Part shown: positions 7,918-17,467 of the stretch, one piece after another | How the letters are laid out: every line of letters starts with the position of its first letter | How positions within the stretch are numbered: the first letter of the stretch is position 1 | NCBI RefSeq assembly: GCF_014699055.1 | Contig: NZ_JACXAC010000002.1 | Span: 806,001 to 870,000, forward strand | Length of the DNA stretch: 64,000 bases | Reading direction: 5' to 3' | From: Hymenobacter armeniacus | GTDB taxonomy: Bacteria > Bacteroidota > Bacteroidia > Cytophagales > Hymenobacteraceae | Made by a program: the position numbers and the translations under genes | Notes under the pieces: model-generated | The model's database searches: none | The model's input: the letters and a program-made list of their open reading frames with translations, nothing else | Told to the model about the DNA's origin: nothing

Positions 7918-10500
7918 TTATCGCAAGCTGATGGTTTCGATGTCGAGATGAACCGGCGCTTCCGTTGCCGCTCCCGACTCCCACACCACCTGCAGCACTT
8001 CTGCTTCCGAAAGCTGGAAAGCCGGTACAGTAGTCGGCTGGTACTGCAGCGCATTGAAGCCGGGGTAGGGGCGGGGCATGAGCAGCAGCGCATCGGGCCG
8101 GAAGGCGCTGAGCGGCAGGCGCACGTCCTGCAACTCGGCGCCCAACGGCAGTGGGGCCGAGTACGTCACGGCATCGCGGGTGGTGAGGGTTACTTTGGCG
8201 CGTGCGCCAGGCTGGCTGCTGCAGGCCCGCACCACCACCTCCGTGAAGCTGGCCAAATGGGCCTGCCGCCCCGCCAGCTTATCACCAAAAAAGGCCCGCA
8301 GGCTGGCCGCCGGGCCCGTGGCGGCGGGCTGGCCGGCGCGGGGCGGGCCCTGCACCAGGCGCAGCGCCAGCGTACCGGCCGGGGTGGTCACGTAGTCGGT
8401 CCAGGCGTTGTTAGCCACGCCGCGCGCCTCTATCTGCTCCTGGTCGCGGCTTGCTACAAATAGCGGCAGCGGCGTGCCCGCCGCCACAATGGGCACTTCC
8501 CAGTGCTCGGCGTGGGCGTAGTCCCAGTCGCGGGGCTGGCCGGGGAAGCCACCGGGAAAGGTGAGCGCCTGGGCGCCCTTTTTCAGCACCAGCCAGTAGC
8601 GCAGCTGGCCGGGGTAGAGCAAGTCGGCGGGCACGGTGGCTTCTACCGTGCCGTAGGCGGGGCTGGTGGTGGGCAGCGTGCGGGTGCGGCCGTAGTAGTG
8701 CTGGGCCACCAGCAGCACGCTGTCGCCGGGGCTCACGCCGCTGATGGTGGCACTCAGGCGCAAGGGCTGGCCGGCCGTGGCCTGCACCGGCGGCGTGTGG
8801 CGCACCTGCGCGCCCAGCGCGCTGGGAGCAGGGGCAGCAAACTCGCCCAGCAGAAGATGGTTAAACGCGGTTTTGGCCGTGTAGGTCGCCGTCGACTTGC
8901 CCGCGGCGGCCAGCAGGTACACGCCGGGGCGCACGCTGACACGGCCCTCCGCGGCCTGGGCCTGCGCGGGGTTGCCCTCGTTCAGCCCTTTGAGGGAGAA
9001 GCTGCTTCCCAGGTCGCTCAGCGATACTTGCAGGGGCTGCTCGTTCCACAAAATCTGCGTCACGGGCTTGCTGAGCGAGGCTTTTTCAAACGGGTCGCGG
9101 ATGGGCACGGCGTCGGGCATCACCTCCAGGCGCCACACGCCGGGCGCCAGGCGGTCGAGGAAATAGGCGCCCAGCCCGCCGTAGCGCACCACTGTTGAGG
9201 AACCCACGCCGGCCAGGTGGCGCAACTTGCCGGGCTGCTTGGGGGCCGCGGCGGTGCTGGCGGTGTAGTAGAATGCTTCGGGCGTGTTCAGCTGGCTCAG
9301 CTGCCGCCGGTAGCTCACCAGAAAGTCGCCAAATACCGAATCCTGCGGGTAGCGCCCGAAGCTCTGCCCGCGCTTCACCGTCCGAAAGGCCTGGCCGGCG
9401 ATGAGCAGGCTGATGGCTTTGGCCGGCGTGTAGGCCAGGTTGAGGTAGTGGGTTTGGTACTCGGTGTTGGCGTAGGCAATGGCCAGGGGGTCGTAGGCAA
9501 ACTGCGTGGCCCACTGAAAGCCGGCCTCGCGGAAGCTGCGGGCCATGAACGGGTACATCACCGGCTGAATGATGTCGGCCGACTCGAACTCGTACACCAT
9601 CCGGGCCTTGCTGGTGAAGCGCGGGTCGGTGCGGTACGGAATGGGGTACTGGTCGACGTAGGGCAGGAAGTTGCCGCGCAGCGCGTGGTTGGCTACCAGC
9701 CCCTGCGGGTACCACTGAAAGGTGAGCCCGTCGACCTTGGCATTGAGCACGGCCTGGTACACGTCGGGGTTTTCCGACACGTTGTAGAACACCGGCTTGC
9801 GGCAGCCCGTGGCCCGAATGGCCGCCGCCATGCGGTTGGCGAAGCTGGTCACTTCGCTTTCGGGCTGGTGGTAGCGCGGCTCGTTGCACACCTCAAAGGC
9901 CAGGATGTCGGGGTCTTCGCGGTTGAGGGTTTTGGTATACGGATTTCGGTGGTTGAGAAACTGCGTCAGATACCGCTCCTGGGCCGCAATGGCGCGCGGG
10001 TTGGTGTAGGCCTCACTCTTCGAGAAAATGCTGGAAAAGCCGGTGCCGGTGTCCGGCTCGGGGTAGCCGTTGTTCCAGTAGGCAATGGGCGTGAGGATGA
10101 TGCGGATGCCGCGCTGCTTGAGCTCGTTCACCAGAAAATCGAGCAGGCGCAGGTGCTCGTTTTCGAGCAGATTGCCGGTGGTGTCGGTGATCTCCACGTC
10201 CCACACGTGCACCCGGAAGGCGTCGACGCCCAGCCGGCTGAGGTGGTACACGTCCTGCCGGATGGCCTGCTCGTGGTTTACGCCCAGCTTTTGCAGCGCG
10301 CGGTAAGAATAAGCGAAGGGCGCGGTGTAGTTCACGCCAAACAGCGCCACTTCCTGCCGGCCCTTTTGCCAGCGCAGCACGCCGTTTTTGTCCACAAATA
10401 CCTCGCCCCCAGGTTGCTTGGACGCTGGCTGGGACAGCGTGGGCAACGAGGCGGCAAGGAAAAAAAGGAAAGTGAGCAGCAGCGTACGGCGTTGCGTCAT
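7918..10500 (-). CDS. Large secreted GH5-like (clan GH-A) glycoside hydrolase
   Basis: 860 residues. It has an N-terminal signal peptide (to about residue 23) and then a TIM-barrel region of about 420 residues. Clan GH-A catalytic marks are visible: acid/base Glu in AFEVCNEPRYHQ and a likely nucleophile Glu in MVYEFESADI. The C-terminal half is beta-rich (several sandwich-like modules) with no sorting domain, so it is probably periplasmic. The family is closest by eye to GH5-type mannanase/galactosidase-like proteins of Bacteroidota; the substrate is not shown. It is divergent from galK and shares an operator-like palindrome with it, which suggests a galactose-containing substrate. Confidence 0.6.
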   Translation of the reverse strand: MTQRRTLLLTFLFFLAASLPTLSQPASKQPGGEVFVDKNGVLRWQKGRQEVALFGVNYTAPFAYSYRALQKLGVNHEQAIRQDVYHLSRLGVDAFRVHVWDVEITDTTGNLLENEHLRLLDFLVNELKQRGIRIILTPIAYWNNGYPEPDTGTGFSSIFSKSEAYTNPRAIAAQERYLTQFLNHRNPYTKTLNREDPDILAFEVCNEPRYHQPESEVTSFANRMAAAIRATGCRKPVFYNVSENPDVYQAVLNAKVDGLTFQWYPQGLVANHALRGNFLPYVDQYPIPYRTDPRFTSKARMVYEFESADIIQPVMYPFMARSFREAGFQWATQFAYDPLAIAYANTEYQTHYLNLAYTPAKAISLLIAGQAFRTVKRGQSFGRYPQDSVFGDFLVSYRRQLSQLNTPEAFYYTASTAAAPKQPGKLRHLAGVGSSTVVRYGGLGAYFLDRLAPGVWRLEVMPDAVPIRDPFEKASLSKPVTQILWNEQPLQVSLSDLGSSFSLKGLNEGNPAQAQAAEGRVSVRPGVYLLAAAGKSTATYTAKTAFNHLLLGEFAAPAPSALGAQVRHTPPVQATAGQPLRLSATISGVSPGDSVLLVAQHYYGRTRTLPTTSPAYGTVEATVPADLLYPGQLRYWLVLKKGAQALTFPGGFPGQPRDWDYAHAEHWEVPIVAAGTPLPLFVASRDQEQIEARGVANNAWTDYVTTPAGTLALRLVQGPPRAGQPAATGPAASLRAFFGDKLAGRQAHLASFTEVVVRACSSQPGARAKVTLTTRDAVTYSAPLPLGAELQDVRLPLSAFRPDALLLMPRPYPGFNALQYQPTTVPAFQLSEAEVLQVVWESGAATEAPVHLDIETISLR

Positions 10501-10541
10501 GGAGCGGGAAGGGGAGGAAAAAAGGCCAGTCGGAGGGGCGG

Positions 10542-10608
10542 CGAAAGTACCGGAACCGCGTGTGCCGGCAAACGTTTGCGCGTTTCTACGGCCAAGGTGT
10601 TACTTTCG
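10542..10608. promoter_or_regulatory. Divergent galK / GH5-like promoters around a 12-bp palindromic operator
   Basis: GCAAACGTTTGC at 10568-10579 is a perfect palindrome of the LacI/CcpA operator type. Read rightward it supplies a -33 TTTG (10575-10578), 22 bp before TACTTTCG (10601-10608) for galK. Read leftward it supplies TTTG (10572-10569), 19 bp before the identical TACTTTCG (10549-10542) for the GH5-like gene. A bound dimer would block both promoters. The LacI-family gene at 13184 is the obvious candidate; this link is inferred. Confidence 0.7.
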
Positions 10609-10698
10609 GCCTCTAATGCAGCTGGCTGGCCGCGGCTGGTCGATTTGCGTACGCAGGAGCAGTATTTTCCGTTTCCCCTCACCCCACCCGGTTCCCTC

Positions 10699-11865
<1,167 letters not shown>

Positions 11866-11869
11866 CGGG

Positions 11870-12013
11870 CGCCTCACGGGACCCCGTCGGGGCCGGCCCC
11901 CTCTCCGTAGGGAGAGGGGGCGCCAGCCAACTTGATAGAAAAGAATAACAACTAATACCCACACCGCCGTGGCTCCCCATCTCCCTGAGGAGAGGGGGCC
12001 GGGGGGTGAGGCG
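11870..12013. repeat. Intergenic inverted-repeat element, family A copy 1
   Basis: The ends are CGCCTCAC ... GTGAGGCG and each arm carries a C-rich/G-rich CCCTCTCC/GGAGAGGG hairpin. It fills the galK-galT gap. Copies with the same ends and core are at 29482-29582 and 32381-32505. Confidence 0.8.
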
Positions 12014-12035
12014 ACACGCCAGAACAGCCAACCCC

Positions 12036-13088
12036 ATGCCTTCCTTCGATTCCACCGAACACCCGCACCGCCGCTTTAATGCCCTGTCGGGCGAATGGGT
12101 GCTGGTGTCGCCGCACCGCTCCAAGCGCCCCTGGCAGGGCCAGCAGGAAGAAACCGAGCAGGACCAGCGCCCGGCCTACGACCCCACCTGCTACCTGTGC
12201 CCCGGCAACGCCCGTGTGGGCGGCGAGGTGAACCCGAAATACGAATCGACCTACGTCTTCAACAACGACTTCGGCGCCCTCACGGCCGACGTGCCCACCG
12301 GCGGGGTGAACGAAGGCGGCCTGCTGCGCGCCGAGGCCGAATCGGGCATTTGCCGCGTCATCTGCTTCTCGCCGCGCCACGACCTCACGCTGCCCCAAAT
12401 GACCGTGCCGGCCATCCGGAAAGTGGTCGACTTGTGGGTGGAGGAATTCCAGACGCTGGGCGCGCGGCCCGACATCAACTACGTGCAGATTTTCGAGAAC
12501 AAGGGCCCGATGATGGGCTGCTCGAACCCGCACCCGCACGGCCAGATTTGGGCCCAGCGCACCGTGCCCGGCGAGCCCGCCCAGGAGGGCGTGCAGCAGC
12601 TGGCTTACTTCCAGGAGCACGGCCGCACGCTGCTGAGCGACTACCTCAAGATTGAGCTGGAAAAGCAGGAGAGGGTGGTGCTCGAAAACGAGCATTTCGT
12701 GGTGCTGGTGCCCTACTGGGCCGTGTGGCCCTACGAGACGCTGATTGTGAGCCGCCGCGCCGTGCAGGACATCACCCAGCTCACGCCCGAAGAGCGCGAC
12801 GCCCTGGCCGACGCCGTGCGCCGCCTCACCATTCGCTACGACAACCTGTTCAACATCTCGTTCCCGTACTCGGCCGGCCTGCACCAGCGGCCCACCGACG
12901 GGCAGGAACACCCCGAGTGGCACTTGCACATGCATTTCTACCCGCCGCTGCTGCGCTCGGCCACGGTGCGCAAGTTCATGGTGGGCTACGAAATGCTGGG
13001 CGACCCCCAGCGCGACGTCACGCCCGAGTTCAGCGCCGGGCGCCTGCGCGAGCTCTCGGAAGTGCACTACAAGGAAGCCGGTAACTAA
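12036..13088 (+). CDS. galT: Galactose-1-phosphate uridylyltransferase
   Basis: 350 residues. It exchanges UMP between UDP-glucose and galactose-1-phosphate, the second Leloir step. The HIT-superfamily active site is clear: the nucleophile His lies in [13 protein letters not shown] (HPHGQ). The zinc-binding Cys pair CYLCPGN lies near residue 50, the domain linker reads [17 protein letters not shown], and a second His cluster ([10 protein letters not shown]) is near 290. ATG 12036 gives the family-standard N-terminus ([23 protein letters not shown]). It is downstream of galK and upstream of a LacI regulator with its own promoter. Confidence 0.97.
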   Translation: MPSFDSTEHPHRRFNALSGEWVLVSPHRSKRPWQGQQEETEQDQRPAYDPTCYLCPGNARVGGEVNPKYESTYVFNNDFGALTADVPTGGVNEGGLLRAEAESGICRVICFSPRHDLTLPQMTVPAIRKVVDLWVEEFQTLGARPDINYVQIFENKGPMMGCSNPHPHGQIWAQRTVPGEPAQEGVQQLAYFQEHGRTLLSDYLKIELEKQERVVLENEHFVVLVPYWAVWPYETLIVSRRAVQDITQLTPEERDALADAVRRLTIRYDNLFNISFPYSAGLHQRPTDGQEHPEWHLHMHFYPPLLRSATVRKFMVGYEMLGDPQRDVTPEFSAGRLRELSEVHYKEAGN

Positions 13089-13112
13089 GATTTTTGCACG
13101 AACACGGCCGGG

Positions 13113-13143
13113 AAAGCCCCGGCCCGGCGAAGACGTATTTTTG
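13113..13143 (+). promoter_or_regulatory. Consensus promoter for the LacI-family gene
   Basis: TTTG (13113-13116), a 19-bp spacer and TATTTTTG (13136-13143) make a textbook Bacteroidota promoter. Transcription would start near 13150, downstream of the ATG at 13094, which rules that codon out as the start. Confidence 0.75.
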
Positions 13144-13183
13144 CTCTTCGCTCCTCACTTTTCGCTTTTTCATTACAATTACG

Positions 13184-14218
13184 TTGGCTCTCAAACACGC
13201 TTCTATTTCGGACATTGCGAAAGAGCTGAACCTCGCCGTTTCCACGGTGTCGCGGGCGCTGAGCGGGCATTCGCGCATCAGCGAGGCCACCCGCGCGCGG
13301 GTGTGGGAGCTGGCCGAGCAGCTCAACTACCAGCCCAACCACCTGGCCGCGGCCCTGCGCAAAGGCCGCAGCAACACGCTGGGCGTAATCGTGCCCAACA
13401 TCGACGGCCACTTCTTTGCCCTGGTGGTGAAGGGCATCGAGGCCGTGGCCAACCAGGCCGGCTTCAACGTGATGCTGTGCCAGTCGAACGAGGATTACGC
13501 CCACGAGGCCAAAAACGTGGAAACGCTGATAAACGCGCAGGTCGATGGCATTCTGGTGTCGTTGGCGCGCACCACGCACGACTTCAAGCACTTCGAAAAG
13601 GTGCGCCAGCGCAACATGCCGCTGGTGTTTTTCGACCGCATTCTCAACGGCAGCGAAGTGAGCGCCGTGGTGGTGGACGACCAGGCCGGGGGCTACCTGG
13701 CCACCCGGCACCTGCTGCAACAGGGCCGCCGCCGCATTGCGCACCTGGGCGGCCCCCAGCACCTCAACATCTACAAAGACCGGTACGAGGGCTACTGCCA
13801 GGCCCTGCGCGAAGCCGGCCTGTCGGTGGAAGAGGATTTGGTGGTGCTCTCGAAAGACATGTCTTTGGCCGACGGCGCCGTGAGCGTGCGGCAGCTGCTG
13901 GCCCTGCCCGAGCGGCCCGATGCCATCTTCTCGGCCGGCGATTTTACGGCCGTGGGGGCCTTGCAGGCCCTCAAAGAGCACGGGCTGCGCGTGCCGCACG
14001 ACGTGGCCCTGGGCGGCTTCGGCAACGAAACGTTTTCGTCGCTCACCGAGCCGCAGCTCACCACCATCGACCAGCAGTGCGAAGAGATGGGCGGCGCCGC
14101 CGTGCGCCTGCTGCTGGAAATGGTGCAGCAGGCCGGCCACCGCCTGGCGCCCCGCAAAATCGTGTTGGAGCCCCACCTGCTGATGCGCGAGTCGTCGGGC
14201 CGGCGGCAGCACGCGTAG
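13184..14218 (+). CDS. LacI-family transcriptional regulator
   Basis: 344 residues. The helix-turn-helix SISDIAKELNLAVSTVSRALSGH occupies about 6-28 and the hinge region lies near 50-60 (YQPNHLAAALRKGRS). A periplasmic-binding-protein-like effector domain follows (TLGVIVPNIDGHFFALVVKGIE, FDRILNGSEVSAVVVDDQAGG, AIFSAGDFTAVGALQALKEHG). The start is taken as TTG 13184, because the promoter lies downstream of the in-frame ATG at 13094 and this start puts the helix-turn-helix at the usual position. Its place after galKT, and a LacI-type palindrome before galK, suggest it controls galactose/galactan genes. The effector is not known. Confidence 0.9.
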   Translation: MALKHASISDIAKELNLAVSTVSRALSGHSRISEATRARVWELAEQLNYQPNHLAAALRKGRSNTLGVIVPNIDGHFFALVVKGIEAVANQAGFNVMLCQSNEDYAHEAKNVETLINAQVDGILVSLARTTHDFKHFEKVRQRNMPLVFFDRILNGSEVSAVVVDDQAGGYLATRHLLQQGRRRIAHLGGPQHLNIYKDRYEGYCQALREAGLSVEEDLVVLSKDMSLADGAVSVRQLLALPERPDAIFSAGDFTAVGALQALKEHGLRVPHDVALGGFGNETFSSLTEPQLTTIDQQCEEMGGAAVRLLLEMVQQAGHRLAPRKIVLEPHLLMRESSGRRQHA

Positions 14219-14295
14219 GCCGGGAGCGGTTAGGACCGGGAAGGAATTCCCCGGACTTTTGTTGTCAGCTGCCCGCTCAGGGGCTCGCCCGCGCC

Positions 14296-15021
14296 GTGAA
14301 AGACTACCTGCTGTTCGTCGACACCGAAACTTCGGGCATCCCGCGCGACTGGACCAAGCCCTATGCCAACCGCAAGAACTGGCCGCACATCGTGCAGCTG
14401 GCCTGGGTGGTGTGCACGCCCGACGGCCGCGAAATCAAAGCCGAAAACCACTACATCCAGCCCAGCGACTACGACATGAGCCCCGAGTCGGGCCGCGTGC
14501 ACGGCCTCACCGTGGACTTTTTGCGGGCCAACGGCCGGCCCCGCCACGCCGTGATGCAGCGCCTGCACCGCGACCTGCTGCACTACCAGCCGCTGGTGGT
14601 GGCCCATTTCATGCAGCTCGATTTCCATATGATGGGCGTGGGCTTTCACCGGGCCGGCCTCAAAAATCCGTTGGTGAACCTGCCCACCTTCTGCACCATG
14701 CGGGCCACCAGCCCGCTGGTGCGCCACCCCACGCAAGGCTTTCTGCGCCTGGGCGAATTGTACCAGCGCCTCTTTCACGAGCCCCTCGAAAACGCACACG
14801 ATGCCCTGGTCGACGTGCGCGCCACGGCCCGCTGCTATTTTGAGATGCGCCGCCAAGGGCTGATTACTGACGAAACCGTGGCCCGCCAAGAGCCCGTGAC
14901 CGTGCCCGAGCCGCGGCCGGCGCAACCGCTGCGGCCCAAGCGCCTGCGCATCGGGGTGGCGCCGTGGCTGCTGCTGGGCACGGTGGCGCTGCTGCTGCTG
15001 GCTTTCTTTCTGATTGGCTAA
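14296..15021 (+). CDS. DnaQ-like 3'-5' exonuclease with C-terminal membrane anchor
   Basis: 241 residues. A DEDDh exonuclease domain of the DNA polymerase III epsilon type fills about 1-195: Exo I FVDTETSG, Exo II with VVAHFMQLDFHM, and Exo III HDALVDVRATA, supplying the metal-binding acidic residues and the catalytic His. After a Pro-rich linker the protein ends in one hydrophobic helix (APWLLLGTVALLLLAFFLIG), so it is probably tail-anchored with the nuclease in the cytoplasm. That is unusual for a proofreading-type nuclease. GTG 14296 is the only plausible start before the first beta strand. The next gene follows within 21 nt and the two are probably co-expressed. Confidence 0.8.
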   Translation: MKDYLLFVDTETSGIPRDWTKPYANRKNWPHIVQLAWVVCTPDGREIKAENHYIQPSDYDMSPESGRVHGLTVDFLRANGRPRHAVMQRLHRDLLHYQPLVVAHFMQLDFHMMGVGFHRAGLKNPLVNLPTFCTMRATSPLVRHPTQGFLRLGELYQRLFHEPLENAHDALVDVRATARCYFEMRRQGLITDETVARQEPVTVPEPRPAQPLRPKRLRIGVAPWLLLGTVALLLLAFFLIG

Positions 15022-15042
15022 TTGAAGATTATTCCCGATACC

Positions 15043-16956
15043 ATGTCCGAAAAACTCGATTTTCTGCGCACCGTGAAGCCCTTCGACCTGCTGCCGGACG
15101 ACGTGCTGGCCGAAGTGGCCGAGGGCCTGCAAGAGGTGCGCCACCCCCGCGAGGCCATCATCTACTACCAGGGCGTGACCAAGCTGCGCGGCATCGACAT
15201 CATTGTGGAAGGCGAGTACGAGACGTTTTTCTACGACAGCCAGCAGAACAAGCGCGTGATTGAGCACAGCCGGGCCGGCGAGTGCTACGGTGGCATCTCG
15301 GTGCTGCTGAACAAAAAACGCTCCTTGCGCACCGTGCGAGCCAAAAAAGACACCCGCGTGTATTTCCTGCACCGGCGCGAGTTTCGCGCGCTGTGCAAGG
15401 CCTACGAGAAGTTCTTTCACTTCTTCACGGCGCGCTACGGGCAGCGCATGCTGAACGAAGAGTACGCCCACTTTGTGCGGCCCGCCAGCAGCGCCGGCGA
15501 GAACTACCTGGCGTCGGACCAGCTGTTTTCGCGCCGCATCGAGACGCTGGAGATGCGGCCCCTGGATGTGTGTGCGGCCTACACGCCCATCCACGAAGTG
15601 GCCCGGCGCATGGCCGCCGCCCGCACCAGCTGCTACTTCATCACCAACGCCGACGTGGGCGGCCACATCATCGGTTACGTCACCGACATCACCCTGCGCG
15701 ACAAGGTGGTGGCCGGCCTGCTCGATGCCCAGCAGCCGGTCGAAACCATCGTGGACGCGCCGGTGGTGAGCATCAGCTCGCGGGCCTTCGTGTACGAGGC
15801 CATCCTGCTGATGTTCCGAACCAAAACGCGCTACCTGCTGGTGGAAACCGACGGCGAGTACGTGGGCTTTCTGAGCCGCAACAAGCTGCTGACTGACGAC
15901 CAGGACCAGTCGCCGTTCATCTTCATTCAGAGCGTGAAGCAGGCCGTGGCCGTGCCCGAGTTGAAGCGCCGCTGGGAGCAAGTACCGGAGATGGTGTACC
16001 AGCTCCTGAACCGCGGCGTGAAGCCCGAAATCGTGAACCAGGTCATCACCACCGTCTCCGACACCATTGCCCTCAAGCTCATCGAGGGGGCCATTGCGGA
16101 GCTGGGCCCGCCGCCGGCCAAGTTCGTGTACATGGTGCTGGGCAGCGAAGGCCGCAAAGAGCAAACCCTGCTCACGGACCAGGACAATGCCATTATTTAC
16201 GAAGACAAGGCCAACGAGCACCGCGAGGAAGTGCGGGCCTACTTCCTGAAATTTGCCGAGATGGTGAGCGACCAGCTCAACGCCATCGGCTTCAGCTACT
16301 GCGAGGGCGGCTTCATGGCCAAGAACCCCAAGTGGACGCACTCGCTCTCGCACTGGAAGCGCAACTACGTGGAGTGGATGACCGACTCGAACCCGGAATC
16401 GGGAATGCAGTTCGCGGCGTCGTTCGACTGCCGCTACCTCTATGGCGACGCCGAAATCATGGACGAGCTGCACGAGTTCCTGGCCGCTGAGCTGCAAAAG
16501 CCACGCGACCGGTTTTTCCACTACATGGCCGTGAACGCGCTGCAGTACGAGCCGCCGCTCACGTTTTTCCGCAACATCCGGACGTTTGCCGTGGGCACGC
16601 AGCAGGTGTTCAACCTCAAGCGCACCATGTCGCCCATCGTCGATTTGGTGCGCATGTACGCCCTGCGGCACCGGATTTTTGCCACCAATACCGGCGAGCG
16701 CCTCGAAGCCCTGCGCGCCGAGGGCGTGTTCACGGAGCGCGAAACCCAGGAGCTGCTGCAGTCCTACTACTACCTCATGGGCGTGCGCCTGAAAAAGCAG
16801 GCCGCCCAAATCATCAGCGACAACGTGGCGCCCGACAATTACCTCGACCCCAAAACGCTGACCAAAGTGGAGCAGGTGACGCTGAAGGAGATTTTCAAAG
16901 TGATTTCGGACTTCCAGCTCAAGATTAAAGTGGGCTTCACGAAGTCGTTGGGGTAG
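15043..16956 (+). CDS. cNMP-binding, CBS and DUF294 nucleotidyltransferase-like protein
   Basis: 637 residues. Domains in order: a cyclic-nucleotide-binding-like beta roll (about 5-125), a CBS pair (about 165-290, with FITNADVGGHIIGYVTD), a DUF294 nucleotidyltransferase-like domain (about 330-480; GSEGRKEQTLLTDQDNAIIYED, as in GlnD) and the DUF294 C-terminal helical domain. Proteins of this layout are thought to be signalling proteins but the reaction is unknown. The same gene pair with an epsilon-like exonuclease is recurrent in bacteria (recalled, not checked), which supports a functional link. ATG 15043 is preferred; a TTG at 15022 would add seven residues. Confidence 0.85.
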   Translation: MSEKLDFLRTVKPFDLLPDDVLAEVAEGLQEVRHPREAIIYYQGVTKLRGIDIIVEGEYETFFYDSQQNKRVIEHSRAGECYGGISVLLNKKRSLRTVRAKKDTRVYFLHRREFRALCKAYEKFFHFFTARYGQRMLNEEYAHFVRPASSAGENYLASDQLFSRRIETLEMRPLDVCAAYTPIHEVARRMAAARTSCYFITNADVGGHIIGYVTDITLRDKVVAGLLDAQQPVETIVDAPVVSISSRAFVYEAILLMFRTKTRYLLVETDGEYVGFLSRNKLLTDDQDQSPFIFIQSVKQAVAVPELKRRWEQVPEMVYQLLNRGVKPEIVNQVITTVSDTIALKLIEGAIAELGPPPAKFVYMVLGSEGRKEQTLLTDQDNAIIYEDKANEHREEVRAYFLKFAEMVSDQLNAIGFSYCEGGFMAKNPKWTHSLSHWKRNYVEWMTDSNPESGMQFAASFDCRYLYGDAEIMDELHEFLAAELQKPRDRFFHYMAVNALQYEPPLTFFRNIRTFAVGTQQVFNLKRTMSPIVDLVRMYALRHRIFATNTGERLEALRAEGVFTERETQELLQSYYYLMGVRLKKQAAQIISDNVAPDNYLDPKTLTKVEQVTLKEIFKVISDFQLKIKVGFTKSLG

Positions 16957-16997
16957 GAGGGACCGTGATTGTGCGCGCAGCGCGGCAATGACAGCGT

Positions 16998-17447
16998 CTA
17001 CTTCCGCATCTCCTGCCGGCGCATGGGCATTTTGTCGACGGTGCCGAAGAGGTTTTCCGGCTGCATGGGCCGGCTGCTGCGCTCTTTCACGCCGCCGTCT
17101 TTGCCGATGAGCACGACGGCAAAAGCCGGCGGCTTGATGCCAATTTCGCGCGTCAAAAACTGCGTGTCGGCGGCCGAAAGCTGCTCATACAGCACCGGCA
17201 GCACCAGGAAGTCGCGCTCGGCCAGGGCGGCTTGCTGAGAAGCCAGCAGGGCCTGTTGTTGCCGGAAATCGGCTTGCTGCGCATTGGGCGCCGCTACCAG
17301 CAGCACGCGCTTTTTCCACTGGCTTGCGCGCAGGGTTTGTGGCAGCGACATTGGCTTGGGCGCTTGGGCACGCAGCATAAGGGGGAATAGCAGGCCGGCC
17401 AGCGCGATGATGGTGGCCGAACGAAACAGCAGGGGAAGGTTGGTCAT
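16998..17447 (-). CDS. DUF4174 family protein
   Basis: 149 residues. A signal peptide or single N-terminal membrane helix (LLFRSATIIALAGLLFPLMLRAQA) precedes a thioredoxin-like small domain. The ending FAVVLIGKDGGVKERSS...LFGTVDKMPMRRQEM is the hallmark of DUF4174, whose function is unknown. It converges with the DUF294 gene 41 nt away and is divergent from the next gene. Confidence 0.8.
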   Translation of the reverse strand: MTNLPLLFRSATIIALAGLLFPLMLRAQAPKPMSLPQTLRASQWKKRVLLVAAPNAQQADFRQQQALLASQQAALAERDFLVLPVLYEQLSAADTQFLTREIGIKPPAFAVVLIGKDGGVKERSSRPMQPENLFGTVDKMPMRRQEMRK

Positions 17448-17467
17448 GCGGTGGAAAGGAGCCTCAA

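Noticed and set aside
12661..12680. CAGGAGAGGGTGG inside galT
   Set aside because: It is within coding sequence, with no second unit or -7 box; taken as chance.
14230..16809. Open frame of 859 codons on the minus strand opposite the exonuclease and DUF294 genes
   Set aside because: It is His/Val/Ala/Gly-rich with no domain, and lies opposite two genes with clear motifs. It is a by-product of GC-rich third codon positions. The same holds for the 1,036-codon minus frame at 20628-23738 and other long antisense frames.
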